From: Deltaproteobacteria bacterium | GTDB lineage: Bacteria; UBA10199; GCA-002796325; JACPFF01 | DNA length: 64,000 bases | Assembly: GCA_016183065.1 (NCBI GenBank) | Contig: JACPFF010000027.1 | Coordinates: 24,130 to 88,129, forward strand | Reading direction: 5' to 3' | Part shown: positions 55,684 through 64,000 of the stretch, piece after piece | Position numbering within the stretch: the first letter of the stretch is position 1 | How the letters are laid out: every line of letters starts with the position of its first letter | Notes under the pieces: model-generated | What the model was told of the DNA's origin: nothing | What the model saw: the letters and a program-made list of their open reading frames with translations, nothing else | Databases searched by the model: none | Program-made: the position numbers and the translations under genes

Positions 55684-56127
55684 TCATCCTGGCAGATACG
55701 CGCGCATTCCTCGCGTAAAGGCCTCTTGGACCATACGGAGATCGTCGGGGTTGTCGGTGGCCAGATGAATCCGCTCCCCCGCGCAGGAGATATTGACGGC
55801 AACGACCTCTTCACACGGATTGCCTGATCGCGTGTAGATCGTGGCCCGAATGCGCCCACCGTTGTAATCGCGGAATTCGCCAGTGTGGGCAGTATGCTCG
55901 GTATCGAGGAGATGCCGTTCGAGGGGAATCCGTGTGTGTCGCAAGGCATACGCCGTGGCACACAACCCGTGGCGTGCTTTTTGAAAGGCCTCTTCTGCCA
56001 CGCCGGCGTATCGGTCGAGGGTATTCACGCGGCGCCCCTGTTGGAGGCGATATCTCCCGGCGGAGTCTCGACGGTCGTCTGCTGCGAGCGACGTGATGTA
56101 GGTGTTTCCTTCGACCGACTTGACCAT
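55684..56127 (-). CDS. hypothetical protein
   Basis: 147 residues, unrecognised. C-terminal half has strands GRIRATIYTRSGNPCEEVVAV followed by a helical DDLRMVQEAFTRGMRAYL. No export signal. Convergent with tkt, 8 bp from its stop. Confidence 0.5.
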   Translation of the reverse strand: MVKSVEGNTYITSLAADDRRDSAGRYRLQQGRRVNTLDRYAGVAEEAFQKARHGLCATAYALRHTRIPLERHLLDTEHTAHTGEFRDYNGGRIRATIYTRSGNPCEEVVAVNISCAGERIHLATDNPDDLRMVQEAFTRGMRAYLPG

Positions 56128-56191
56128 GGAGCGTTCCTACCTGTGCACTGCGATCAGGCCTACTCGGGGAGGGAGTATCGTGTCAATGGTG

Positions 56192-57394
56192 CTATGAGTA
56201 ATAGAGTGCGGCCGCACGTTGTTGGAGAAAGCGTTCGGAAGGAATGCCGGCAAGGGCGCCAAGTGCAGGCCAGCCGACGCCACGTGCCAATGCCTCTCGA
56301 ACGACTGCCGATCCCGTGAGGAGGTCGATCGCTGGTTTATCCGTCACAAACTCGTAGGGACCTGCATCGAGCCCGTCATGCGGTGGGTTGCCCTCTGGCG
56401 TGCGCCAGTGAAAGTGCGGGTTGTGGGCGAGCAGGGCAAGCAGGGCCAGACCGAAAAGATAGGGACGAACGCTCTGTCGATCGGTCACGATCACGTGGAG
56501 ACCATGGCATTTTATTCCGGCATACTTCCGTGTCGTTGGGACGAATGCTGTCGGCTCGACCTTCAGTCCGGGGAAGTGGCATGCAGTCACGGCCCTCTCC
56601 AAGGCGTTGGCATTGATCCACGGGGCCCCAAACAGTGCAAAAGGTGTAGCAGTCCCTCGTCCTTCGGAGATGTTGGTTGCTTCCAGCAGACACAACCCTG
56701 GATAGAGAAAGGCCGCATCAATGGATCGCATGTTGGGGGAGGGACTCCGCCATGGCAGGCCCGTGGCCTCCCACGTCATGGTCCGCACCCACCCGGTCAT
56801 TGGCACTATGGTCACCGCTGCGCCGAGTTGCTGGGTGGTGTTCAGATATCGCGCGAGTTCACCCATGGTCATGCCGTGTCGGACGGGCAGGGGAGAACAA
56901 CCGACAAATGACGTGAAACCCTTTTCGATCAGGCCCCCCTCGACCTGGACACCGCCCAGCGGGTTGGGGCGATCACAGAGTACCACGGGAATGCCGGCTT
57001 TGGCGCAGGCGGCGAGCATGAAGGCCATGGTAGAGACGTACGTGTAATAGCGGGAGCCGATATCTTGCAGGTCAATCACCATCACATCGAGTCCGGCAAG
57101 CATCTCGGCCGTGGGGTGGAGCGACGCTGCCGTGGTGCCGTAGAGACTGTGGAGCGGGAGCTGTGTGACAGTCTCCCGCTTTGTTGCGACCGCTTCCATA
57201 TCCGCGGCCTCCCCACGAAGCCCGTGCTCAGGCCCAAAGAGCGTGGTCAGTCTCCATGGGTGATCTCCCCGGAGGAGATCGACGGCGTGGATCCCCGTCG
57301 TGGTGTAACTGGCCGCGTGACAGAGCAGTCCCAGCCGTGTCCCTACGGCCTGCGCTCCCAGGTGTTGCAACAGTTGATCGAGCCCGAGTTGCAT
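56192..57394 (-). CDS. namZ: exo-beta-N-acetylmuramidase NamZ (DUF1343 family)
   Basis: 400 residues of the DUF1343 family: GLLCHAASYTTTGIHAVDLL, LFGPEHGLRGEAADME (conserved GPEHG), VIDLQDIGSRYYTYVSTM, VLCDRPNPLGG and SPNMRSIDAAFLYPGLCLLE-type motifs in order. Family members cleave MurNAc from the non-reducing end of muropeptides in peptidoglycan recycling. No clear signal peptide at the start used, so a cytoplasmic form or a missed upstream start is possible. Confidence 0.9.
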   Translation of the reverse strand: MQLGLDQLLQHLGAQAVGTRLGLLCHAASYTTTGIHAVDLLRGDHPWRLTTLFGPEHGLRGEAADMEAVATKRETVTQLPLHSLYGTTAASLHPTAEMLAGLDVMVIDLQDIGSRYYTYVSTMAFMLAACAKAGIPVVLCDRPNPLGGVQVEGGLIEKGFTSFVGCSPLPVRHGMTMGELARYLNTTQQLGAAVTIVPMTGWVRTMTWEATGLPWRSPSPNMRSIDAAFLYPGLCLLEATNISEGRGTATPFALFGAPWINANALERAVTACHFPGLKVEPTAFVPTTRKYAGIKCHGLHVIVTDRQSVRPYLFGLALLALLAHNPHFHWRTPEGNPPHDGLDAGPYEFVTDKPAIDLLTGSAVVREALARGVGWPALGALAGIPSERFLQQRAAALYYS

Positions 57395-57456
57395 ACCGCT
57401 GCATACGACCGTTGTCTCTTGTGTGTCTAGAGGGAATCTCGTAAGAGAACGTCTCC

Positions 57457-58371
57457 ATGAATGTCGTATTATTCATGTTTCTCACTGTTGTTTGGGGGAG
57501 TGCCTATGTGGCGATTCACATGGTCATCCAACACTATCCACCCATCTTTGCTGCGGCCCTGCGGGTTGGTTTGGGACTCCTCATTCTCCTCGGCATTGCA
57601 TGGCGTGCGATTTTTCGTGCGCGCATCGGCGCGTCTGAGCGATGGTGGGGCCTCCTCACGGGTGTATTGATTATGGGAGTTGCGTGGTCGGCACTTTTTT
57701 GGGGGCAACAATATATTGCTCCGGCGATTGCCGCGATTGTCATTGCTGCAACGCCGACGCTGACCGCACTGATGCTCCCCCTGTTTGATCGTGCGGCGAT
57801 TGTCCGGGGTCGTCAATGGGGCGGTGTCGTGACGGGATTCGTCGGCATCCTCTTCGTCTTCTCGCCACAATGGTTGCAACAACCGACCGGGGAGCTCAAG
57901 GGGCTCTCTGCCGTGCTCCTGACTGCGGTGGCCTATGCTGTGGCAACGTGTCTGCTGCAAACACGACTCCATCGTGTGCCGGGGCGCCCCACATTTTTCT
58001 GGCAGAGCCTTGGGGCATTGCTCTTTCTCCTGGCCGTCTCCGCAGGCCTTGAGTCGTGGCCACCGCCGAGAACGCTCCTCCAGGTGACAGACGTGAATCT
58101 CATTCTCCTCTATCTCGGGCTCTTCCCCTCGACGCTTGCCTTTCTCATCGCCCTCCACTTGATTCGCGTCTGGGGTGGTGTCGCGACCATGAGTGTGACC
58201 TTTACCGCGCCGCTGGTGGCATTATTGATCGATGCCGTCTGGTTACGACAAATCCCCGCCTGGCCTGTCTTGATTGGTGCGGTGATTATTTTTTTCGGTA
58301 CCTATCTTGTGCATGATCCGGCCCGTCGACCACCCATCATCCGGAGGAATGTATGCTCGAATGCATTGTGA
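57457..58371 (+). CDS. DMT-family (EamA) transporter
   Basis: 304 residues, ten hydrophobic segments in two five-helix halves (VVLFMFLTVVWGSAYVAIHM is the first EamA repeat, and GVSLWGGVATMSVTFTAPL-type the second). Possibly exports amino acids or other metabolites. Overlaps ridA by 19 nt, an operon link that suggests amino-acid chemistry. Confidence 0.9.
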   Translation: MNVVLFMFLTVVWGSAYVAIHMVIQHYPPIFAAALRVGLGLLILLGIAWRAIFRARIGASERWWGLLTGVLIMGVAWSALFWGQQYIAPAIAAIVIAATPTLTALMLPLFDRAAIVRGRQWGGVVTGFVGILFVFSPQWLQQPTGELKGLSAVLLTAVAYAVATCLLQTRLHRVPGRPTFFWQSLGALLFLLAVSAGLESWPPPRTLLQVTDVNLILLYLGLFPSTLAFLIALHLIRVWGGVATMSVTFTAPLVALLIDAVWLRQIPAWPVLIGAVIIFFGTYLVHDPARRPPIIRRNVCSNAL

Positions 58372-58751
58372 CACCCAATGCCCCGGCCGCTGTGGGGCCT
58401 TACAGCCAGGCAGTGCGTGTCCACCCATGGCTCTTTTGTTCCGGACAGATTGCCATTGACCAAACGACGAATGACGTCAGGCTCTTTGATGGAGACGTGG
58501 CGCAGCAGACGGCGCTGGCACTCAAGAATTTGGTGGCCGTGCTTAAGGCCGGTGGTGCGTCGGTCACCGACGTGGTCAAGACGACGGTCTATCTTGTGGA
58601 TATGGCTGATTTTGCCGCAGTCAATGTCGTTTATGCCCAGGTCTTTGGCCCGCACCGACCAGCGCGGGCCTGTATTGCCGCGGCATCGCTCCCAAAAGGG
58701 GTGCGCGTCGAGATCGATGCGGTGGCGGTTATAACGGGTTCTGAGAGCTGA
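58353..58751 (+). CDS. ridA: RidA-family imine/enamine deaminase
   Basis: 132 residues. N-terminal NAPAAVGPYSQAV and the conserved PARACIAAASLPKGVRVEIDAVA, whose arginine (PARAC) is the catalytic residue. RidA hydrolyses reactive 2-aminoacrylate and similar imines. Start overlaps the DMT transporter end. Confidence 0.93.
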   Translation: MLECIVTPNAPAAVGPYSQAVRVHPWLFCSGQIAIDQTTNDVRLFDGDVAQQTALALKNLVAVLKAGGASVTDVVKTTVYLVDMADFAAVNVVYAQVFGPHRPARACIAAASLPKGVRVEIDAVAVITGSES

Positions 58752-58793
58752 TTACGATCGGACCGCCGGAGGCGGTCATTGCCGCATAATCAG
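58748..58793. terminator. bidirectional hairpin between ridA and the thrombospondin-3 gene
   Basis: Outer arms CTGATTA / TAATCAG and inner stem GACCGCC / GGCGGTC with a GGA loop, covering both convergent stop codons. Terminator-like, but without a clear T tract on either strand. Confidence 0.45.
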
Positions 58794-60485
58794 CGTGCAG
58801 CCACGGGTGCCTGGGAGCGGGACGATGTCGGGTTGTAGAAAATCGATGATGCCGTCGTTGTTCGAATCTTCTTTTTGATCGGCATCGAGGATCCCATCGC
58901 CATTGCTGTCGAGGTCGAGGCGATTCGGGAATCCGTCGTTATCCATGTCGTCGTCGCCCTCGACAATATCGGGGATGCCGTCGTTGTCATCATCCGGGTC
59001 GCAGGGATCGCCGAGTCCGTCCCCATCGGCATCGTTATGATCGGCATTGAACACCGTGGGGCAGTTGTCGTCCACATCGGCAATGCCATCGCCGTCGGTG
59101 TCGGTCGTCTCGTCTTCCGGGTCGCAGGCATCGCCAAGTCCGTCGCCGTCGAGATCGTCCTGGTCGGGATTTTCGACAAATGGACAGTTGTCCGAGCCAT
59201 TCACAAGACCATCGCCGTCGGTATCGCTGTCGCAGGCATTGCCGATGCCATCCCCATTACTATCTTCCTGGTTCGGGTTGGCCATGGCGGGGCAGTTGTC
59301 GAGGGTATCCGGAATCCCGTCACTATCGGCATCGGTCGTTCCATTGCCATTGCTGCCGGCTTCACAGGCATCGCCGACGCCGTCGCCGTCCGCATCTTTC
59401 TGGTTGCCATTGTCCACGAGCGGGCAGTTGTCAGCGCCATTCAGGACCCCGTCGCCATCGATGTCGTTGTCGCAGGCCTCGCCGACGCCGTCGCCGTCGA
59501 GATCGGCCTGATCCGGATCGCTCACATTGGGACAGAGATCGCAGGCATCGCCAAATCCGTCGTCATCGCTGTTGGATTGATCGATATTGGCCTTGTTGGG
59601 ACAATTGTCGATAAAATCGGCAACGCTGTCGCCGTCACCGTCTGTCCCAAAATCGCTGCTCTCCAGCGGTTTGATCACGGTCGCAAAGGGCGAGGTATTG
59701 CCGTCATTGTCGATCGCGGTCGCGGTGACGGGGAGCGTGGGGTTGAAAGTGGCCATATCCAAATGCGCCACAAAAATGCCATTGTTGATCTGCTGTGAGG
59801 AGAGATAATAGGTCTTCCCTTGCGGGACTGCCGCATTCGCGGCATCGGCGCCAAAGATCTCCACCATCGTGACCCCTGGCGTGACCGATCCACTCAACTC
59901 CCATGTCGACGAGTTGATCGTACTCGCCGTCAGATTTTTCGGCGCGGCCAATCCCTTGTTTCCGGTATTGTTCGGGCCGAGATAGATGGCCTTGCTCGTC
60001 ATGTTCACAAAGGTGCTCTTTGAGACCAGATTCCCGTTGCTCCCAAACGTCCCGGAGATCCAGAGTCCGATGTTCGCCGTGTCACATTGGATGGAGCGGA
60101 TTTCATTGGCGCTCCCGACCACGACCATGGCGGTTTTTCCCGGATGGGTGATCTTGAGATCCTTGACCAGATTTCCGCTCCCCTTCAATCGCAATACGGG
60201 GGCATTTGCCGAGGTGATGGCGGTCCCGCTGAGGGTGATCTTTCCACCTCCCACGAGTTCAATCCCGGTGTCGAGTTCAACGGTCTCCGGGACGGTGATA
60301 GTCTTGCCATCGAGCGCGCTGCCAAATGTGATGGGCGAACAGCCGGTCTTGGCAATGGCCGGCAGCGATCCGGCGCCGGAACCGTTCGCCAACGTGACCG
60401 GCGCACAGGGCTGCGCCTCCAACGTCGGGACGATGGCGAGCGCACCGAGGGTGAGGAGGATTGTGAGTCGGAATGCACGGATCAT
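58776..60485 (-). CDS. secreted thrombospondin type-3 repeat protein
   Basis: 569 residues. Signal peptide [24 protein letters not shown]. Residues ~50-200 look like a parallel beta-helix (repeated short strands, e.g. [21 protein letters not shown]). About residues 285-540 are a string of thrombospondin type-3 calcium repeats, each like [20 protein letters not shown] with D-x-D-x-D-G and DNCP cores. Binds many Ca2+ and is likely a surface or matrix adhesin. Start overlaps the stop of the upstream lipoprotein gene by 4 nt. Confidence 0.88.
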   Translation of the reverse strand: MIRAFRLTILLTLGALAIVPTLEAQPCAPVTLANGSGAGSLPAIAKTGCSPITFGSALDGKTITVPETVELDTGIELVGGGKITLSGTAITSANAPVLRLKGSGNLVKDLKITHPGKTAMVVVGSANEIRSIQCDTANIGLWISGTFGSNGNLVSKSTFVNMTSKAIYLGPNNTGNKGLAAPKNLTASTINSSTWELSGSVTPGVTMVEIFGADAANAAVPQGKTYYLSSQQINNGIFVAHLDMATFNPTLPVTATAIDNDGNTSPFATVIKPLESSDFGTDGDGDSVADFIDNCPNKANIDQSNSDDDGFGDACDLCPNVSDPDQADLDGDGVGEACDNDIDGDGVLNGADNCPLVDNGNQKDADGDGVGDACEAGSNGNGTTDADSDGIPDTLDNCPAMANPNQEDSNGDGIGNACDSDTDGDGLVNGSDNCPFVENPDQDDLDGDGLGDACDPEDETTDTDGDGIADVDDNCPTVFNADHNDADGDGLGDPCDPDDDNDGIPDIVEGDDDMDNDGFPNRLDLDSNGDGILDADQKEDSNNDGIIDFLQPDIVPLPGTRGCTLIMRQ

Positions 60486-61444
60486 GGTACGGTCTCCTCA
60501 CAGGGTAAGACGTAATCGTAGCCACAGTCGTTGGCGACATCGAACCCTTCGACGCCAACGCGGTACGGGCCATTGGCATTGGGTCTGAGGGCAACGATGA
60601 CCGATGTGCCGTCGGCAAGCTGATGCGACCAGTGCGGAAGCCCGATTATCACGGAGAGGGAAGCGTCATAGGTATACGTCAGTGCAGCGTTCGCGAACCC
60701 GGGTCGCGATTTCCCAGTCTCGTTTGTAGTATATGTGAGCTTAATAGGTCCATTCTCCGGGGTATTCAGATCCGTGACCACAAGGGATTCGGTTGCTTCG
60801 CCGTCCGTTCCAGCGTTGAGGATAATATTCTTCAGATAGAGGGCAAATGCGACCTCATTCGGATTCTCCACGTAACAGGTGTTGTTCGTCGTGGCACAAA
60901 ATTTGAGGCCGAGTTGTGTCGTGGCATCGGCCAACGCATCGGCGGCCGCCGCCCCATCCGCATCGCCGACGGTCACGTCGGTACTGGGGGCATCGCCGCC
61001 GGCGTCTCCCGCTGCTGCATCGGGCAATTGGCCGCCCGGCGTGGTCGCTGGTTCGGCATCGGCCAGTGCGCTGATATCCCCGCGAATGTCACCGTCAGCT
61101 CCTTCACCGTCTCCAAGGCGCCCATCTTCTTCGTCGCCGCCCACTACCACATCGGCGCCGCATGCCACGACAAAGAGCGTTGCGGCAAGCCCAAGTACGC
61201 GTCCTGCCGTCCCTGCTCCGTCACTATTTGATGACGGAGCGCCAGCACCACCGGCACTCCCGCCACGTGCTGGACCGCGGCTGTTGTCGCGGCCATTGAT
61301 GCGAGACACTTGTGCAGTTTGGGGACCGACTTGGAAAAAAGACGCCCTGTATCCTCTATCGTGTGTTCTTCCCGACATGCCAACACCTCGAGAAGGCACC
61401 TGTGTTGACAAACGTACTACTCTGGGGCCAATGGAATTCACCAT
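60482..61444 (-). CDS. lipoprotein with C-terminal beta domain, partner of TSP3 protein
   Basis: Up to 320 residues; lipobox in [14 protein letters not shown] (VVAC). The hydrophobic signal begins far from the first ATG, so the true start is uncertain: 61444, the Met at 61378, or a GTG near 61310; none has a good ribosome site. After a Gly/Asp/Ala-rich low-complexity stretch a beta-rich domain follows ([34 protein letters not shown]). ATGA overlap with the TSP3 gene downstream makes the pair an operon. Confidence 0.62.
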   Translation of the reverse strand: MVNSIGPRVVRLSTQVPSRGVGMSGRTHDRGYRASFFQVGPQTAQVSRINGRDNSRGPARGGSAGGAGAPSSNSDGAGTAGRVLGLAATLFVVACGADVVVGGDEEDGRLGDGEGADGDIRGDISALADAEPATTPGGQLPDAAAGDAGGDAPSTDVTVGDADGAAAADALADATTQLGLKFCATTNNTCYVENPNEVAFALYLKNIILNAGTDGEATESLVVTDLNTPENGPIKLTYTTNETGKSRPGFANAALTYTYDASLSVIIGLPHWSHQLADGTSVIVALRPNANGPYRVGVEGFDVANDCGYDYVLPCEETVP

Positions 61445-61590
61445 ACCGTGCCCAATCCTTTCCTCCCCCAGAGGTGTATTGTGCGTATCCGGTTAGTCAA
61501 AACCGGTAGATGATGCAAGAAGAAATTCTCCGACATAGATCTCGGCATTCGATTTGAATAATTAATGAATAATTTCAGTAAGTTATGTGG

Positions 61591-61992
61591 TTATTCCAAT
61601 TTGTGCTGGCTCGTGGTGATCTCTTTGGCATCTTGTGGACAGACCCCATGTTGTGTGGTCACTGTGGTCGCGATTCCACCACGGATATTGAACCGGAGGG
61701 TGATACGCATCCAGTGCGGCGAGAGCTGCTGTACAAGATCGTTCAAAATCTGGTTGCAGACGGCCTCATGGAATACCCCACGCGTTCGATATCCCCAAAG
61801 ATAGCGTTTGAGGGATCTGAGTTCAACGCAGCGTTGATCGGGAACATACTGGAGCCGCACCGTGGCAAAATCCGGTTGGCCCGTACGCGGACAGAGGCAG
61901 GTGAATTCGGTCGTCTCACACGAAATCACATAGGGGCGTTCTAGCTGTGGGTTGACAAATGTCTCAATGACAGCGTTTCCGCGTCCTTCCAT
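61591..61992 (-). CDS. queF: NADPH-dependent 7-cyano-7-deazaguanine reductase (short QueF)
   Basis: 133 residues from ATG 61992 (MEGRGNAVIETFVN). FTCLCPRTGQPDFATVRLQY carries the active-site cysteine; SLKRYLWGYRTRGVFHE and FNIRGGIAT are the short-QueF signature. Reduces preQ0 to preQ1 for queuosine. A frame to 62031 exists but the family start is the internal Met. Its start overlaps the 3' end of the hypothetical gene upstream by 52 nt. Confidence 0.93.
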   Translation of the reverse strand: MEGRGNAVIETFVNPQLERPYVISCETTEFTCLCPRTGQPDFATVRLQYVPDQRCVELRSLKRYLWGYRTRGVFHEAVCNQILNDLVQQLSPHWMRITLRFNIRGGIATTVTTQHGVCPQDAKEITTSQHKLE

Positions 61993-63290
61993 TGTGTGTA
62001 CCTCCGGACTTCCAGGGCCATCGATTCCCAAGTCACTCGAATCAGCTCCCCGTCAGGGTTCAATGCCGAATCGATGAGTGTTAATGCCAGCTTCCGCCTC
62101 TTTTTGACAAGGACTGCCATGCCACCGACCGTCTGCATCAGATGGTGTATGGACCATGGGGAGCTTTCGGTTGCCCAATAGACTTGCACGGCTGCAATGA
62201 CCTGTACAAAATGGCGATCAAATGCCTCTTGCGACACCTCATCCCACCGGTCAAACTGTGCGAGTCGCAGGCTATGCGTGATGAGGAGCAAGGTCAGCGT
62301 TTCAGCGGCGGGGAGTGGGGTGACGCCATCGATCCAGGAATCGGAGTTCAAGGTATAAAAGGCGCCAACATGACGCAGATCGCGCGGCATCATCGGTATG
62401 AGCCATGATTTTTTTTGCCGTGGGGTTTCGATCAGCTGGACCATGGCGTGAACGCCAGGCCACGACTGTATCGCAGGCATCTCTCGGCGGTACTCGGAAG
62501 GGACTGTCCCGAGCAATTGTTGCGGAATATGGTCCACCAACCGAGAAATGACTCCTTTCTTGGGAATGCGTGCGATGGGGATAGCGTCATACTTCATTCC
62601 CATGTCGATCCAACTTGCCGCTTGACCAATGCGCTGCACGACATTGTCCCACGCTCCCTGGCCAGACGTAAAAAATGATTGGACACGCCCTGGGTCGGTG
62701 TCGAGGATGGTCTGAAGTTGTTCCTGCACGATGCGCAGGAGAAGCCATGCGACCTCAGTTTCGAGGAGATCTCGCAATAATGGGATGCGTGGCTCATTGG
62801 GGTCTGTTTCGATGAGATCTGTGTACAAGTCGTATAACTGTCTTCCTACGCGTCCCACGTAGAGATGTGAAAAAAAATGGACGCTTGCGATGAATAGATC
62901 TTCCCGTCGGCGTCGCTGCAGATATGGCTTCGATGTCATCGAGGAGCGGAAGCGATGTTCTCTATGCGGTTCACCGATGGTCTCATCTCGTATTGCCCCA
63001 AGCCCATAACCGACAAGGCCAAGAAGGTTATTGTATATTGCCTTCAGCGGTTCCCTGGGGAGTACGGGAGGGGATCTTCGGCGCCCTGTCAAAGAGCGAG
63101 GCTCCGACCACTCCCGTTGAGGGAGAAATCCATCAAAAAACGGACGATGCTCTGGTCCTCTGCGAACGAATGTTGGAGTTCGCTTTGCGGCGTAGGGTGT
63201 CAATCCCGGTCCTCTATTGTTGAAGCCACCGGCTTCAGCACCCGGTACGTGAAGAGATTTCCGTATCATCGATTCATCGCAATCTGACAA
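61941..63290 (-). CDS. large hypothetical protein
   Basis: 449 residues, no family recognised. Helical segments such as DLFIASVHFFSHLYVGRVGRQLY and EVAWLLLRIVQEQLQTILD suggest a folded protein, with an Arg/Pro-rich disordered N-terminus (~1-80), so the true start may be an internal Met. Lies upstream of queF on the same strand and overlaps it by 52 nt. Interesting only as a coupled neighbour. Confidence 0.5.
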   Translation of the reverse strand: MSDCDESMIRKSLHVPGAEAGGFNNRGPGLTPYAAKRTPTFVRRGPEHRPFFDGFLPQREWSEPRSLTGRRRSPPVLPREPLKAIYNNLLGLVGYGLGAIRDETIGEPHREHRFRSSMTSKPYLQRRRREDLFIASVHFFSHLYVGRVGRQLYDLYTDLIETDPNEPRIPLLRDLLETEVAWLLLRIVQEQLQTILDTDPGRVQSFFTSGQGAWDNVVQRIGQAASWIDMGMKYDAIPIARIPKKGVISRLVDHIPQQLLGTVPSEYRREMPAIQSWPGVHAMVQLIETPRQKKSWLIPMMPRDLRHVGAFYTLNSDSWIDGVTPLPAAETLTLLLITHSLRLAQFDRWDEVSQEAFDRHFVQVIAAVQVYWATESSPWSIHHLMQTVGGMAVLVKKRRKLALTLIDSALNPDGELIRVTWESMALEVRRYTQWKDAETLSLRHLSTHS

Positions 63291-63366
63291 CAGTGACCTA
63301 GTATAATCCGACGTTGCTAAAAAAATAACGTACCGTCAAGAACTCTTCTCAAAATGAGGAATGTCT

Positions 63367-63630
63367 ATTACAGGGGCTCTCGTACCCTGCGGCTCCGCCT
63401 CCGGGTACTTCCTCGTCCACCCAGCTTCGCTGGGTTCCCGGACTCGGTCGTCGCCACACCCCCCTCCACCGGCAAAGCCGGGCCAAGGCCCAGCTCCGCT
63501 GGGCCGCGAAGCAGAGTCGAAGACTGTGCGGAGTGTGATGGAGCCTCCCCTTCACGCTCGCCGTGCTTGCTGGATAGCTTCCCACGGACGACGCGCTTGC
63601 CCGTGGGAAACTATGGAAGATCCTAGGCGG
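63367..63630 (+). repeat. R1 GC-hairpin repeat, copy F
   Basis: Starts ATTACAGGGGCTC like copy A. Includes the CACCCAGCTTCGCTGGGT hairpin (as in E), CTCCACCGGC, GGCCCAGCTCCGCTGGGCC stem (as in B), the CACGCTCGCCGTGCTTGCTGG module, and the CTTCCCACGG...CCGTGGGAAAC module (as in A). A mosaic of elements from other copies. Confidence 0.8.
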
Positions 63631-63634
63631 ATAT

Positions 63635-63723
63635 GGTGCATTCACTTTTCCTGAGTACATGCGTCTTACAGTACCATAAGTATTTCTCACGTGTAATGAG
63701 CACATGTGTACTCATTAAATGTT
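63635..63723 (+). mobile_element. R2 hairpin element, copy 4 (truncated, cuts portal-like gene)
   Basis: ~89 bp from GGTGCATTCAC to the end of the second stem arm; the terminal GAAATACT is missing. Stem CACGTGTAATGAG / CTCATTAAATGTT with one G-A mismatch. Only 4 bp after R1 copy F. The final TTA of the stem reads as the stop of the minus-strand gene beyond. Confidence 0.72.
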
Positions 63724-64000
63724 TAAGATCGAATCGCCCCAGTAATCGACACGGGCCCGTTTGCTACGGGGCATCTTGACTCCTTCAAAACGGATCAGAC
63801 GGCTGGCGTTCAGCCGTGCAATGCCTTCCGCCTCTTGGCCCTGGATCGTGTAAAACTCTGGCAGGCCAAAGCCGGGGCGGCTCACATCCTTGATCAGGCT
63901 TTGCGAATCCGGCTGGAGTTGGAAGCGATCCAGCATGGCAATGTACTCAAGACTTCTGAATTTCGCGAGGTCGAGTTCCGCTTCGGGATCGGCATCCTTC
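63715..64000 (-). pseudogene. phage portal-like (DUF1073) gene fragment, truncated by R2
   Basis: Minus-strand frame entering from the right edge: KFRSLEYIAMLDRFQLQPDS ... SRLIRFEGVKMPRS ... DYWGDSILNI then stop. The RLIRFEG ... YWGDSIL strand pattern matches DUF1073-type phage portal or portal-like proteins, in which WGDSIL is normally followed by many more residues. Here the stop falls inside R2 copy 4, so the 3' part is lost. Likely a prophage remnant; the N-terminus is outside the window. Confidence 0.65.

Noticed and set aside
58875-59798. 307-codon open frame on the plus strand, rich in Ile/Val/Ala repeats
   Set aside because: It is the antisense of the thrombospondin type-3 repeats; its periodicity comes from those repeats.

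Overview
The window is a bacterial chromosome segment centred on the replication origin. Gene content and order fit a deltaproteobacterial-grade lineage (Myxococcota/Bdellovibrionota-like or a related uncultured class): a serine palmitoyltransferase-type enzyme, a bactofilin beside parAB, a thrombospondin-3 calcium-binding repeat protein and many lipoproteins. The exact clade cannot be fixed from sequence alone. Most of the DNA is GC-rich; roughly 39.3-43.3 kb (mnmG to parA) is visibly more AT-rich.

Left arm (1-29.3 kb, core replication genes on the minus strand): a threonine operon (thrA-thrB-thrC, thrC cut by the window edge); an FHA-domain protein; a PIN-toxin/antitoxin pair with its own promoter-operator; a sphingolipid-type synthase with a GNAT partner and a divergent zinc alcohol dehydrogenase; an HTH-MntA/HepT toxin-antitoxin module; a methyltransferase-like gene split by a ~100-bp hairpin element; a TauE exporter; an exported M1 aminopeptidase; an L-2-hydroxyglutarate-oxidase-like flavoprotein; an Rsm22-type methyltransferase; a beta-lactamase-fold hydrolase; two lipoproteins; an RluA pseudouridine synthase; a Thx ribosomal peptide; then gyrB, recF, dnaN and dnaA. 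A small accessory island (DUF4143 remnant, DUF6036 protein and partner) sits between gyrB and recF.

Origin (29.3-31.3 kb): the dnaN-dnaA gap carries an AT-rich stretch, a run of DnaA-trios, a short GC spacer and degenerate DnaA boxes. A perfect DnaA box lies just upstream of dnaA. Core gene strand flips here.

Right arm (31.3-50.7 kb): rpmH-rnpA-yidD-yidC, mnmE, mnmG, rsmG, parA, parB, a bactofilin and the F1 ATP synthase set (b', b, delta, alpha, gamma, beta, a short epsilon), with two perfect 16-bp parS sites. 50.7-64 kb is more accessory: an anthrax-lethal-factor-like Tat lipoprotein protease, transketolase, NamZ-type muramidase, a DMT transporter, RidA, a thrombospondin-3 protein and its lipoprotein neighbour, queF, and a phage portal-like fragment at the right edge.

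The most unusual content is three interspersed repeat families, all in the same orientation. R1 is a modular GC-rich chain of hairpins (six copies: 1.3, 37.9, 41.9, 46.4, 53.5, 63.4 kb). R2 is a ~97-bp element ending in a long hairpin with compensatory base changes between copies (12.6, 42.3, 53.7, 63.6 kb); one copy interrupts a gene and removing it restores the frame. R3 is a ~230-240-bp MITE-like repeat with inverted ends (38.3 and 41.2 kb). R1 and R2 occur together three times, once beside a truncated IS200/IS605-type transposase. They appear to have altered the ends of thrB, the methyltransferase-like gene and the portal-like gene, and R1 sits inside the ATP synthase operon.
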